From Acidobacteria bacterium Ga0077534 (GTDB lineage Bacteria > Acidobacteriota > Blastocatellia > Pyrinomonadales > Pyrinomonadaceae): a DNA stretch of 64,000 nucleotides. Where the stretch lies: positions 155,054-219,053 of the forward strand of contig LNEI01000019.1 of NCBI GenBank assembly GCA_001464455.1, given 5' to 3'. The translations under genes and the position numbers were made by a program. Positions 45,669 through 55,426 of this stretch are shown here, piece after piece (position 1 is the first letter of the stretch; the number at the start of each line of letters is the position of its first letter). The notes beneath the pieces were generated by a model. That model saw nothing but the letters and a program-made list of their open reading frames with translations. It did not search any database and had not been told where the DNA came from.

Positions 45669-46355
45669 ATGCAGCATACAATTCTGATCATCGAAGATGA
45701 TGCAGACATCGCTGAAGGGTTGCAGTACAACCTTAAGCGCGAGGGTTTCAGGCCCGTTATCGCCGAATCCGGTGAAAAAGGACTGAGACTGGCCCTCGAC
45801 GAAAAGCATCGTCCCTCACTGATCCTGCTAGATCTTATGCTGCCGGGCATGAGCGGCATGGAACTCTGCAGGCGATTGCGACGCGAGTCATTGACCGAGA
45901 AAACCCCCGTGATCATGCTCACGGCCAAAGCTGCTGAGGGCGATAAGATACTCGGGCTCGACACCGGTGCAGACGATTACATAATCAAACCGTTCTCGAT
46001 AAAGGAAGTGATCGCCCGCGTCCGGGCAGTACTTCGACGGGTCGAGACCGATTCCTCGCCGGCATATTCGGATGCGCAGCTTTCAGTGGATTTTGCGGAC
46101 ATGCGAGTTACCTGTACCGATCGACAGGTAAAGCTCACGCGAAAGGAGTTCGCCCTGCTCGAACACCTGATCCAGAATTCGGGCCGCGTCGCATCGCGAC
46201 AACAGCTTCTGGATAATGTCTGGGGTTACAGTTATTTCGGCGATACTCGAACGCTCGATGTGCACATTCGCCGGCTTCGCCAGAAACTCGACGAATGCGG
46301 CTCATGTATTGAAACCGTCGTCGGCGTAGGATATCGTTTTATAGGATGCAAGTAA
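45669..46355 (+). CDS. OmpR/PhoB-type response regulator
   Basis: 228 residues: receiver with Asp in LILLDLMLPGMSGMEL and Lys in DDYIIKPFSIKEV, then a winged-helix DNA-binding domain (KLTRKEFALLEHLIQNSGRV, TRTLDVHIRRLRQKL). PhoB-like by sequence style. It overlaps the histidine kinase by 10 nt. Regulon unknown; no convincing Pho box was found upstream. Confidence 0.92.
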   Translation: MQHTILIIEDDADIAEGLQYNLKREGFRPVIAESGEKGLRLALDEKHRPSLILLDLMLPGMSGMELCRRLRRESLTEKTPVIMLTAKAAEGDKILGLDTGADDYIIKPFSIKEVIARVRAVLRRVETDSSPAYSDAQLSVDFADMRVTCTDRQVKLTRKEFALLEHLIQNSGRVASRQQLLDNVWGYSYFGDTRTLDVHIRRLRQKLDECGSCIETVVGVGYRFIGCK

Positions 46356-47419
46356 GCCTCGCAAATCCCTCATCGGCTAAGGATTCGCCACCAAACCCGG
46401 CGTCAAACAGTCTCCTTCAAAAGATCCTTGACACTGCCCGCGAAGGAGTCATCGTCGTTGATTCCTCAATGCGGATCGCCCACTGCAACGTCCCGGCGGC
46501 CGTCGCTTTCGGCCGCGAGTCGCTCGAGCTTGAATCAAGGCGTTTGAGCGAGGTTATTCGCGACCTGGACCTTCACGAGGCTTTTCGCAAGGCAATGCTT
46601 TCGCAGACGTCGGGCGACGTGAGGCTGGAACTTCCGAATGCTGAAAAGCGGAAATTTGACGTTCACATCGCCCCTATCGAGTTAGGGGGGAGAAATTTTG
46701 CCATCGGATTTTTCTACGAGACCACCCAGATAGACCGGCTCGAACTTGTGCGGCAGGAATTCCTCTCGAACATCTCGCACGAGCTTCGCACGCCCTTGAC
46801 CTCGATCCTGGCTTTTGTCGAAACATTAGAAGAGGGCGGCATCAATGACGTCGAGAATAACCTGCACTTTCTCAACGTCATCCGGCGCAATGCCGAAAGA
46901 ATGCACAGCCTGATCGCCGACATTCTGGAACTCTCACTGATCGAGTCAGGAAATGTAGCGATCGAGGTTCGCGAGGTAAAGCTTCACAACGAAGTGCAGG
47001 ACGTAATGAACTCGCTTTCAAATAAGGCGAAGCAGCGTGATATCGCGTTAAGAAATCGCATCCCGTCAGGTGCAACCGTTTTTGCAGACAATGTCCGCCT
47101 CGAGCAAATGTTGACGAACCTGATCGACAACGCTATCAAGTTCAATCGCCACGGCGGTTCGGTCACAGTTGAGCTTGATCAGGCAGACGGCCGCGATGTG
47201 ATCTCCGTTATCGACACGGGTGAGGGGATCCTGCCGGAACACGCCCAACGTATCTTCGAGCGGTTCTACCGGGCCGATCGTGCCCGTTCACGCGAAGTCG
47301 GCGGCACGGGCCTCGGGCTCGCTATCGTGAAACACCTTGCACGCCTCCACGGCGGCGAGGTCGCCGTTAACTCAACACTCGGAAGCGGCACGACCTTCCG
47401 AATAGAGCTTCCTTCCTAG
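46346..47419 (+). CDS. Soluble PhoR-like sensor histidine kinase
   Basis: 357 residues: PAS domain (about 22-125), HisKA with FLSNISHELRTPLTSILAF (phospho-His), HATPase_c (NLIDNAIKFNRHGGS, GTGLGLAIVKHLARLHGG). No membrane span is visible, unlike typical PhoR, so it probably senses through PAS or a membrane partner. Pairs with the PhoB-type regulator. Confidence 0.92.
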   Translation: MQVSLANPSSAKDSPPNPASNSLLQKILDTAREGVIVVDSSMRIAHCNVPAAVAFGRESLELESRRLSEVIRDLDLHEAFRKAMLSQTSGDVRLELPNAEKRKFDVHIAPIELGGRNFAIGFFYETTQIDRLELVRQEFLSNISHELRTPLTSILAFVETLEEGGINDVENNLHFLNVIRRNAERMHSLIADILELSLIESGNVAIEVREVKLHNEVQDVMNSLSNKAKQRDIALRNRIPSGATVFADNVRLEQMLTNLIDNAIKFNRHGGSVTVELDQADGRDVISVIDTGEGILPEHAQRIFERFYRADRARSREVGGTGLGLAIVKHLARLHGGEVAVNSTLGSGTTFRIELPS

Positions 47420-47901
47420 TTATCTGCAACAAGAAGTTTCCTAAATGCCTCGCCATGTATCTTGAAGTGTGTCTCATCTACGTTGCTCTCGGCCCCTAGC
47501 CGTCGGTAAAAGTCGATCGCTGTCGTATTCCAGTTGAGCACCTGAAAATCGATTCGCTCAAACCCTCGTGCAGCGGCTATCTTCGCGATCTGCGAGATCG
47601 CCCTTCGCCCTAATCCCCCGCCCCGGAACTCCTGCTTTATATAAATGTCTTCAAGATAAAGTCCACGTTCGCCGCGAAATGAAGAAAAATGGGGTTGGAA
47701 GATCGCGTATCCGCATAGCCGCCCGCCCGCATCGAAGACTAAGCCGTCTGCGATCTTATTCTCACCAAAGAGGGCCGCCGCAAAACTCTCGACGGTCGCC
47801 GTACAATATTCAGAAAGCTGCTCGAACTCTGCGAATTCCTGGAGCAGTTCCATGACAGCCGGAAGGTCAACGGGCTGTATCTCTCGTATTTCGAAGCTCA
47901 T
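47416..47901 (-). CDS. GNAT acetyltransferase, diamine-acetyltransferase-like
   Basis: About 161 residues. Motifs: LYLEDIYIKQEFRGGGLGRR (acetyl-CoA loop) and FQVLNWNTTAIDFYRRLGAE, typical of spermidine/spermine-like N-acetyltransferases. ATG 47901 is preferred over TTG 47907. It shares 4 nt with the convergent kinase gene. A terminator lies directly upstream. Confidence 0.87.
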   Translation of the reverse strand: MSFEIREIQPVDLPAVMELLQEFAEFEQLSEYCTATVESFAAALFGENKIADGLVFDAGGRLCGYAIFQPHFSSFRGERGLYLEDIYIKQEFRGGGLGRRAISQIAKIAAARGFERIDFQVLNWNTTAIDFYRRLGAESNVDETHFKIHGEAFRKLLVADN

Positions 47902-47904
47902 AAA

Positions 47905-47935
47905 CAAAAAACGGGCCGATCATAGAACCGGCCCG
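47905..47935 (-). terminator. Rho-independent terminator
   Basis: Minus-strand stem CGGGCCG/CGGCCCG (plus 47912-47918 and 47929-47935) followed by a T-run (plus 47905-47911). It terminates the TPR gene ending at 47960, just before the GNAT gene. Confidence 0.85.
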
Positions 47936-47959
47936 AGCGTGCAAATAACTTAGGTACTT

Positions 47960-49267
47960 CTAGTTTCGTTTTCTTACGGGCGTCGTTACCTTTTGCGGGG
48001 TCACGTTCTGCTCCTTCTTGAGCGTGTCGATCAGCGCGACCGCATCGGCTTTGAATTTATTCGTGTCCGGAGCAGCGTTAGCAAATTTCTGGAGTAAATT
48101 GGCTCCATCCTGAAGTTTTGTCTTATCTGAATTTATGTAACCAACATTGACGAGGCTCAAACCAGCTCCGACGAGTGCGTCCAGATTGTCAGGATTGCCC
48201 TCAAGGATGGCTTTGTAGGCGATGATCGCATTATCAAAATCACCACCGACGCGATAAAGATCGGCTAGGGCAAGATTAGCTTGTGCCTTCTTCGCTGGGT
48301 CAGGCTCGGCCGCAATATATTCAGGGATGATCGCTTTAGCGGCGTCGATGACCGACGGATTTACTCGCTCCGTTTTGACGGCGATCTGAAATGTTTCAAG
48401 AGCGCCGACCAGCGTGCCCTTCTTATTCGCCTCATAGTTGGTTCGATTTTCGCCGATGTCTGCAGCAGTAGCACTTTTCAGCACATTCCATGACAGCAGG
48501 TAGCCTGCGGCAGCGTCAGCAAAGTCTTTTTCAGCTCTAGCAAACTGCGCAACTTTCTCAGAAACATCGGTGTTCTTGATAGCGGCATTATAGCTGTCAA
48601 CACCGCGGGCACGAAGCACGATCCCTCGGTTATTGTGGAAGATCGGAGCACTTCCAAGATAGGTCGGATCAGCGGCGATTCCTCGATCGTACTCAGTTAT
48701 CGCTAGATCATAGTTCTTGGCGGCAAAGGCATCGTTGCCTCCCTTCAGGGCCGACATGATGATCTGGTTTGTTGCTTCGGCCTTCTTATTCCTTTCTTCG
48801 ATCTCTTTTTTCTTCGCCTCAAATTCAGCGGCGGCTTTTTTTGCGTCTTCCGCACTCGCAGCCGTTGCCGGCGGCGCCGCTGCAGCGGCCCGTACCTCTT
48901 CCTCGGAGACCCGTGTACCGTCGCCAGGATTCAAGACGATCAGCAAACGTTCCTGTCCGGCTTTTACACCCGGCAAATATGTCGGCTGAGCACCCGGGGC
49001 AGAAACTGAAAGGATGAACGTCTGGCCGAGGGTGAGTCCGGCAAAACTGAACTCGCCTTTCTTACCGGTCTTAGCCGGCGGTGAACTTGCCTTGATATCG
49101 GTTCTATAAACCTCGACCAACGCACCTTCCACGGGAACGCGTGTGCCATCAGCTTTGGTCATCTCGACCGTACCGGAGACCGGGGCATTCTGGGCAAAAA
49201 CTGTCGAACCGGTAACGGCCAAGGTGGCTGCGGCAAAAACAAGCGACATTAACGACTTGCGAAACAT
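47960..49267 (-). CDS. Exported TPR protein with carboxypeptidase-like domain
   Basis: 435 residues: signal peptide (about 1-25), a carboxypeptidase-regulatory-like domain (APVSGTVEMTKADGTRVPVE), a coiled coil rich in Glu/Lys/Ala (about 130-175), then TPR repeats (NDAFAAKNYDLAITEYDRGI, DFDNAIIAYKAILEGNPDN). Periplasmic or outer-membrane facing. Role unknown. Confidence 0.82.
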   Translation of the reverse strand: MFRKSLMSLVFAAATLAVTGSTVFAQNAPVSGTVEMTKADGTRVPVEGALVEVYRTDIKASSPPAKTGKKGEFSFAGLTLGQTFILSVSAPGAQPTYLPGVKAGQERLLIVLNPGDGTRVSEEEVRAAAAAPPATAASAEDAKKAAAEFEAKKKEIEERNKKAEATNQIIMSALKGGNDAFAAKNYDLAITEYDRGIAADPTYLGSAPIFHNNRGIVLRARGVDSYNAAIKNTDVSEKVAQFARAEKDFADAAAGYLLSWNVLKSATAADIGENRTNYEANKKGTLVGALETFQIAVKTERVNPSVIDAAKAIIPEYIAAEPDPAKKAQANLALADLYRVGGDFDNAIIAYKAILEGNPDNLDALVGAGLSLVNVGYINSDKTKLQDGANLLQKFANAAPDTNKFKADAVALIDTLKKEQNVTPQKVTTPVRKRN

Positions 49268-49497
49268 AAACTTCCTCCGAGATTTAACAAACGCCCTTTA
49301 ACGGCGCTTCTAAGATGCTCAAGCGACGGTGAACGTTCGTAATAATTTCTCTGATTCTAAATCAATTTCCGACAAATACGAAGTGAAAAGTTACCGACCA
49401 GCCTGCAAAAATCCGCTTTTCTTCGGTTAGATAACCTCCGTGGCTGTGTTAACCTAACAGTTTAATTTATACGTGCAATAAGGCACCTACAGGTTTG

Positions 49498-50586
49498 ATG
49501 ACGAATAGAGTTTACAATTTCAGTGCGGGTCCGGCGGCGATCCCGCTTCCGGTTTTGGAACGAGCCCAGGCTGAAATGCTTTCGGTTAACGGCATCGGTA
49601 TGAGCGTGATGGAGATCAGCCATCGCTCGGCGCATTTCGAAGGTATTCTCGCCGGGGCAGAGCAAGGGCTTCGAGATGTGCTCAACGTTCCGGACAATTT
49701 TCGAATTCTCTTCCTTCAGGGCGGAGCCTCCCTTCAGTTCTCGATGATCCCGATCAATTTCTTGGCTCCGGATCAAACCGCAGATTATGTGATCACCGGC
49801 TTTTGGGGCAGGAAAGCTCTGGCCGAGGCTCGTAGGTGCGGCAATATAAACGTCATCTACAACTCTGCCGAGGGTGGATACAAAAGTACGCCGCAACAGG
49901 GCGAACTAAACTTTACCAAGGATGCTCGTTACGTTCATTACGTAGCCAATGAAACCATCGAGGGCGTGGAGTTTCAATATGACATCGACGGCGGCGGCAT
50001 TCCGGTCGTTTGCGACATGTCATCGAACATCCTCTCGAAACCTATCGACTGGAACAATTACGCACTGATCTACAACGGAGCGCAGAAAAACATCGGCCCG
50101 AGCGGTGTCGCGGTCGTTTTTATCCGCGAAGACATGCTTGAGCGAATACCGACAGGCCTTCATTCGCTGCTTGACTACCGAAACATTGCCGCAAACGATT
50201 CGATGGCGAACACGCCGAATACCTGGGCCATCTACATGATCGGCCTGGTCTGCGATTGGCTTAAGGAGCAAGGCGGCGTAACGGCGATGCAAACGCGTAA
50301 TGCCGAAAAAGCGGCGGTCCTGTACAATGCGATCGATACGAGCGACGGGTATTTCACAGGCCATGCCGATCGCAGCGTTCGATCGATGATGAATGTCAGC
50401 TTTCACCTGCCAAACGCTGAACTTGACGAAAAATTCTGCTCCCAAGCCGAGTCGAACGGGCTCGACGGCCTTCGCGGCCACCGCTCACTCGGCGGCGTTC
50501 GGGCGTCGATCTATAACGCCTTCCCCCGCGAAGGCGTAACGGCTCTGGTCGATTTCATGCAGGATTTCTCACAGAAGAACGGCTAG
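49498..50586 (+). CDS. serC: Phosphoserine aminotransferase
   Basis: PLP-dependent step of serine (and pyridoxal) synthesis, 3-phosphohydroxypyruvate to phosphoserine. About 362 residues. Motifs: YNFSAGPAAIPLPVLERAQ, MSVMEISHRSAHFEGI, FLQGGASLQFSMIP, IYNGAQKNIGPSGVAVVFI with the PLP Lys, and the C-terminal RGHRSLGGVRASIYNA. ATG 49498; the TTG at 49495 is unlikely. It converges with selA with a gap of 6 nt. Confidence 0.96.
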   Translation: MTNRVYNFSAGPAAIPLPVLERAQAEMLSVNGIGMSVMEISHRSAHFEGILAGAEQGLRDVLNVPDNFRILFLQGGASLQFSMIPINFLAPDQTADYVITGFWGRKALAEARRCGNINVIYNSAEGGYKSTPQQGELNFTKDARYVHYVANETIEGVEFQYDIDGGGIPVVCDMSSNILSKPIDWNNYALIYNGAQKNIGPSGVAVVFIREDMLERIPTGLHSLLDYRNIAANDSMANTPNTWAIYMIGLVCDWLKEQGGVTAMQTRNAEKAAVLYNAIDTSDGYFTGHADRSVRSMMNVSFHLPNAELDEKFCSQAESNGLDGLRGHRSLGGVRASIYNAFPREGVTALVDFMQDFSQKNG

Positions 50587-50592
50587 TTCGTT

Positions 50593-51984
50593 TCAGTTTA
50601 CGAGCGTGCTGATTATCTCGGCTTCCTCGTGAGGCATTACGGTCCGCAGATCGATCACCACGTGATCGTCAACGATGCGGGTGATAATGGGAGTACGAGC
50701 ATTACGCAACTTGAATTCTAGGCGAGATGCCGAAAACCTGGGGTGACTGATGGCGATCAGAGCCGTTTTTAGCGTCACCGTCGGAGCCGCTCCACCACCA
50801 ACAGCAGAAGATCCGTCGACGATCTCAAAGTTCAACTCCCCATTTACGGCCTTCGCTTCAGCGATAAAGCCCGTCGCACGCCGCTCGATCTCTTCGGCGC
50901 TTGCCGAAAACATGCTGAGCACCGGGATCTCTTCAAATGCCTCACGCCGATAAGCTTCCAGCGTTGATTCAAGGGCTGCGTAAGCGATCTTATCGAGGCG
51001 CAATGCTCGATAAAGCGGATGCTTCCTCAACTGGTCGATGTATTCGGCCTTGCCGGCGATGATCCCGGCTTGCGGCCCGCCGAGCAGCTTGTCGCCGCTG
51101 AACGAAACAAGATCGACTCCCGCCTCGATCGACGACCGCACCGCCGGTTCGTCCGGAATGCCGAATCGGGCCATGTCAATGATCGCACCAGAGCCGATGT
51201 CTTCGTAGATCAGGATCCCATTCCGGTGTGCCAGCTCTGAAAGCTCAGCGAGCGTCGGCATCGCAGTGAAACCGACGATCTTGTAATTCGAAGGATGGAC
51301 GCGAAGGATCAGCTTGGTCGCCGCCGAAATTCCCTTTTCGTAATCGGCGAGTTTTGTCCGATTGGTCGTTCCAACCTCGCAAAGCGTCGCCCCCGACTGC
51401 GTCAAAACATCGGGCACACGAAAATCACCGCCGATCTCGACCAACTCGCCCCGCGAGATAACCACCTCGCCGCCCGCCGCAAATGCCGTCAAAACGAAAA
51501 ACGCCGCCGCTGCACAGTTGTTTACGATGAGAACGCGCTCAGCACCGGTCAATTCCGCCAAAAGCGTCTCGGCACGTGCGCCGCGTTTGCCGCGCTTTCC
51601 TTCGAGCACGTCGTACTCAAGCGCACAATATCCGGCGGCATCGGCTATCGCATTTCGGGCTGCCTCAGAAAGAGGCGCCCGGCCAAGGTTTGTATGAACG
51701 ACAACGCCAGTCGCGTTTATCACGCGTCGCGTTCCCGATCTCTCTTCGGCGTCCCACCTACGCTGAATTTCCCTAATGATCCGGTCGAAAAGCTCCGTCT
51801 TCCCGCCTTTGATCCCGGCACCAGCCACGATCTCCTCGCGCACCTCGCCAAGCACCGCACGGGCAAGGTTCACGGCAGACCTTTCACCGATGCTCATAGA
51901 TATTTGCCGCCCCGCGTCCGAACGCAGAAGTTCGTCGACCGACGGAAGATTTCGAAGATCACTATTACTCGCGGGTGATGGCAT
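50593..51984 (-). CDS. selA: L-seryl-tRNA(Sec) selenium transferase
   Basis: Converts seryl-tRNA(Sec) to selenocysteinyl-tRNA with selenophosphate. About 463 residues. Motifs: RRVINATGVVVHTNLGRAPL, AEVGTTN-like LCEVGTTNRTKLADY, IYEDIGSGA, and VDLVSFSGDKLLGGPQAGII with the PLP Lys. ATG 51984 is preferred. selB, selD and selC are not in the window, but the gene implies that selenoproteins exist in this organism. Confidence 0.95.
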   Translation of the reverse strand: MPSPASNSDLRNLPSVDELLRSDAGRQISMSIGERSAVNLARAVLGEVREEIVAGAGIKGGKTELFDRIIREIQRRWDAEERSGTRRVINATGVVVHTNLGRAPLSEAARNAIADAAGYCALEYDVLEGKRGKRGARAETLLAELTGAERVLIVNNCAAAAFFVLTAFAAGGEVVISRGELVEIGGDFRVPDVLTQSGATLCEVGTTNRTKLADYEKGISAATKLILRVHPSNYKIVGFTAMPTLAELSELAHRNGILIYEDIGSGAIIDMARFGIPDEPAVRSSIEAGVDLVSFSGDKLLGGPQAGIIAGKAEYIDQLRKHPLYRALRLDKIAYAALESTLEAYRREAFEEIPVLSMFSASAEEIERRATGFIAEAKAVNGELNFEIVDGSSAVGGGAAPTVTLKTALIAISHPRFSASRLEFKLRNARTPIITRIVDDHVVIDLRTVMPHEEAEIISTLVN

Positions 51985-52159
51985 TTGATAATTGTAGATC
52001 AATGAAGCTATCTAGAGGTAGCCTAGCCGGAGCCACCAAAGAACATAATACCCTCCGCCAAGACTTGACGATTTTTCTGGAATTTTGCTGCTGTTTAATA
52101 TATTTTAACAGTAGGCGCGTTTTTGCGTTCAGCCTGCCTCGTTAAGGAACCGTCACAAA

Positions 52160-52474
52160 ATGGCTATCGGAAACAAACTTTACCAAAACAGCAAGAGCAA
52201 GCAGGATCAGATCGAGACCGATCAGAAGCTCAGCCGTCTCGAGGACGACATTCGCAAGCTAAAGATCGATTTTGACATCTATTTCAATGGTGCGACCAAA
52301 CGTGCCCCGCTCGAAGCTCGCGCCCGCCTCGAGGCCAGTATCAAACGCATGAGCGATAACCGCAACATGACGTTTGCCCAGCGTTATTACCTAAACACTC
52401 TCGTGGGCCGCTTCACTTCCTACCGAGAACTCTGGCGCCGAACACTCCGTGCAAAGGGCGAAGAGCTCACCTAA
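52160..52474 (+). CDS. Small conserved-looking coiled-coil protein
   Basis: 104 residues, charged and helical, with heptad-like segments (DQKLSRLEDDIRKLKIDFDI, LEARARLEASIKRM). No domain recognised. The 3' end overlaps the convergent exported protein by 4 nt. Upstream (52091-52111) is an AT-rich near-palindrome that may be part of its promoter. Confidence 0.65.
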   Translation: MAIGNKLYQNSKSKQDQIETDQKLSRLEDDIRKLKIDFDIYFNGATKRAPLEARARLEASIKRMSDNRNMTFAQRYYLNTLVGRFTSYRELWRRTLRAKGEELT

Positions 52475-53985
52475 GGTTTTTTCTCGTCGCCGACGCTTGC
52501 GTCTTTAACTTCGGTCTCAAAGCGTCGGTAATCTCCGTACTTCACCAGATTATTTATATTTATGCCGGCGATCAGGAAGAGCTTGATCTGCAGGTTTATA
52601 TCCGCTTGCGACGGCAGCCAGATCTCGTTGTTGACGATGTCATTCTCAAGGGTAAATGACGCCCCGCGACTCGCCTTGGCAAGGAAATTCCCGGCGCTCT
52701 TGGTCAGCTGAGCCTCGAGGCGGACGATCTGCTTTGTCGCCGTATCCACCCAAACAGCTCCGTTGCAAAGGGCAAAAAGCTGCTCCATTCGCGATTTGGG
52801 CTTGAATGCCGGATTTGGCTCATAGTCAAAAACGATAACGTCCCGTCCGCGAAAACGCTCGCGACGCGGATTTACCAGCAGCGAGCCTTTCAGGGCTTCG
52901 GCGATCGTAACCCGTTGACCTTCGCCCCTGGGCTGGCCGACCGAACCTGCAGCCATTTTCTCGGCTTTTTTCTCGCGTTCGGCTATTTTTTTCTCGATCT
53001 CCGCAACCTGTTTCTCGACGTCCTTGTCCTCTTTTGCCTGATCCGAAGGTGACAACGGCTTGCCGTTCTTTTCTAGAGTTCGTTTTATTCGGTAACCCTT
53101 GTAAAACGTCAGCAGCGTCTTTTCCGATTCTTTTACGACCAACTGGCCGTTGTCTTTCAGGTCGCGCTCGATGCGTTCTTCGGTGAAGCTGTAGTTTTCG
53201 AGGATCGCATCGACCTTGTCCGCGTTTGCTCGAACCTCGTCGAGGAGTGCGGGAATATTCGGAAGCGGCTCGTTCGACACCACCGGAAAATCGAACTTGG
53301 AACGGGCTATCTGCTGATTAAACTTAACTTCGTCGAGCCGAATATCGTATTTCTCATCGCCTTCCGAGTACTTGATCTCAAACGGCATCTGGACCGCACC
53401 GACGCGTCGATAATCGCCATATTCGTAAATCTTTACCAGATCCCCGATCTCTGTCTCATCTCTGAGCAAAAGCCCAGTCGCAGCATCGAAAAATAGCTTG
53501 ATCCGCGATCCCTTAGCTGTCGTTAGCAGGACAACATTCGCCGGACGCTCAGCTATCGTAGCCTTGCCGCCCGCCGATATCTTTGTCTTTTCATCCTTCG
53601 CCCGCAGCCATCGCGAAGCCCGATAAACGGCCTCGGCCTGAAAATCGCGGCTCGCCTCACCAGTGACGGTCCGCAGCCCGTTCTTCGAATCGCGCACCCA
53701 CCCGGATTTGCCGTTGTAACCAAATCCTATCTCGAATCCGTTTACGTCGTACAGCCCGCCAAACAACCCGCCGCTCGCCGCATAGGCGGAATAATTTCCT
53801 GTCGCCCCGTCCGCAAGCCGGGTCACTTTACCGGTCTGCTGCCAGCTCGAGATGGCCTTCAAAGCCTTCTCGCCGCCGAGCGCCTTGTTCGCCTGGCTCA
53901 GGATCTTTGACGGAGACTGGCCGACTGTAGCCAGAGAAAAGGCGACGATCAATGAGAACAACAGAAACCCTTGTAAAAACTTCAT
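52471..53985 (-). CDS. Exported LolA/LppX-like protein
   Basis: 504 residues with a Sec signal (LLFSLIVAFSLATVGQ). The N-terminal half (ILSQANKALGGEKALKAISS, GLLLRDETEIGDLVKIYEYG) resembles outer-membrane lipoprotein-sorting proteins of the LolA fold. The C-terminal half repeats similar features (VFDYEPNPAF, GAVWVDTATKQIVRLEAQLT) around a Lys/Glu coiled coil. Possibly two LolA-like modules. Ligand unknown. Confidence 0.7.
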   Translation of the reverse strand: MKFLQGFLLFSLIVAFSLATVGQSPSKILSQANKALGGEKALKAISSWQQTGKVTRLADGATGNYSAYAASGGLFGGLYDVNGFEIGFGYNGKSGWVRDSKNGLRTVTGEASRDFQAEAVYRASRWLRAKDEKTKISAGGKATIAERPANVVLLTTAKGSRIKLFFDAATGLLLRDETEIGDLVKIYEYGDYRRVGAVQMPFEIKYSEGDEKYDIRLDEVKFNQQIARSKFDFPVVSNEPLPNIPALLDEVRANADKVDAILENYSFTEERIERDLKDNGQLVVKESEKTLLTFYKGYRIKRTLEKNGKPLSPSDQAKEDKDVEKQVAEIEKKIAEREKKAEKMAAGSVGQPRGEGQRVTIAEALKGSLLVNPRRERFRGRDVIVFDYEPNPAFKPKSRMEQLFALCNGAVWVDTATKQIVRLEAQLTKSAGNFLAKASRGASFTLENDIVNNEIWLPSQADINLQIKLFLIAGININNLVKYGDYRRFETEVKDASVGDEKKP

Positions 53986-54108
53986 AAGCTCTTGATTATA
54001 CAGGACGGAAACTGGCTAAGCCTGTTAACTTCTACGTGCTGTTTTCGACCAAATAAGTGGTGTAGATGCACGGTTCACGAAGGACTTTGCTCGTGATATC
54101 CTTTTCAG

Positions 54109-55422
54109 ATGAAAATTACCGCCCTTGCAGCCGCGATCATTTTCTTTTTAGCAGCCGTTTCGTCCGCTCAGACAGCAAAAGACCATTTTGCCCGGGGCAA
54201 CACACTCTTCGGCCAAAAGAAATATGTCGAGGCCGCTCAGGCATACACTGACTGCATACGGCTCGCTCCGCGAGATTCGGCATGCTATTTCAATCGCGGG
54301 CTTGCCCGTCAGCTCGACATTGGAATGGGCTTGGCCGTTGAGGATTTTACTCAGGTCATCGCCCTGCTTCCGAATTATGCCAAGGGATACAACGCCCGCG
54401 GCCGTGCCTACTCGTCGATGCGGCAATACGACAAAGCTATCGCAGATTTTAACAAAGCTATCTCCTTAGAGCCGCGAAATGCCGACGCCTACTACAATCG
54501 GGCTGGCACTTACGATAAAAAAGGAAACAAGGAACAAGCTCTCGCTGACTACACCAGTTCGCTGATGTATGACGTTCAGAATCCGAATACTTACACATAT
54601 CGCGGCCTGCTTTTCAAGGAAAAGGGCGACACCGCAAGCGCGATAGGTGACTTTACCCGGGCTATCACTCTTAACCCAAATAATGCCCTTGCGCTCTATC
54701 ACCGCGGCGAGATCTATTTCGAGCAGAACCGCATGGAGATGGCGGAGTATGATTTCAACCGGGCGATAGCGAGCAATCCGACCTATTCGACCATGGTAAG
54801 CTCGCTAAAGGTCCTGAAGAGTTCCAGGGAGACGCTGGCTAAAACCGAAGCCACTCTCAGATCTATTAAAACCCCAGCCGATCCGGCGAGCGCAAAAACC
54901 TATTTCGAACGAGGCAAAGGGCTTGCGGCGAAAGGAGATCACGGGCCCGCGTTGCTTGAATTTGATCTGGCGGTCAAGAATGATCCAGCCAACGGAACGT
55001 ACTATTTTTACCGTGCCGTGACCAACTCAAAGCTCAATAAGATCGCCGCCGCGATCGCCGATTACGGGAAGGCTCTGGACCATGATGCTCACCTGGAAAC
55101 AACGTATTACAATCGCGGCACCATTTATCTGAATCAAAAGAACTATCAGAAGGCGGTCGAAGATCTCAGTGAAAGCCTCGAGATCAACGATAAGCAGCCC
55201 AATGCACTATACAATCTAGGCCTCGCGCATTATCACCTCAGGGATCACCGGAAGGCGTTCGATTATTTTCGAATGAGTACCGAACTCGATCCTAAAAACA
55301 CCAATGCATTCGTGATGGCAGGACAGACTTTGTGCCTGATGCCGGATAAAAAGAGCGATGCCCCGAAGTATCGCGAGCAGGCGATAAAACTCGGAGCATC
55401 GATCGGCAAAAGCTGCCCTTAG
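54109..55422 (+). CDS. Exported TPR protein
   Basis: 437 residues: signal peptide (about 1-20) followed by at least eight TPR motifs (AYTDCIRLAPRDSACYFNRG, YDKAIADFNKAISLEPRNAD, YQKAVEDLSESLEINDKQPN). No other domain. Likely a periplasmic protein-interaction scaffold. It converges with dnaJ with a 4-nt gap. Confidence 0.83.
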   Translation: MKITALAAAIIFFLAAVSSAQTAKDHFARGNTLFGQKKYVEAAQAYTDCIRLAPRDSACYFNRGLARQLDIGMGLAVEDFTQVIALLPNYAKGYNARGRAYSSMRQYDKAIADFNKAISLEPRNADAYYNRAGTYDKKGNKEQALADYTSSLMYDVQNPNTYTYRGLLFKEKGDTASAIGDFTRAITLNPNNALALYHRGEIYFEQNRMEMAEYDFNRAIASNPTYSTMVSSLKVLKSSRETLAKTEATLRSIKTPADPASAKTYFERGKGLAAKGDHGPALLEFDLAVKNDPANGTYYFYRAVTNSKLNKIAAAIADYGKALDHDAHLETTYYNRGTIYLNQKNYQKAVEDLSESLEINDKQPNALYNLGLAHYHLRDHRKAFDYFRMSTELDPKNTNAFVMAGQTLCLMPDKKSDAPKYREQAIKLGASIGKSCP

Positions 55423-55426
55423 CAAA

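Noticed and set aside
50593..51984. Selenoprotein gene in the window, suggested by selA
   Set aside because: I did not see an ORF interrupted by in-frame TGA with a redox context or a plausible SECIS; a dedicated search would be needed.
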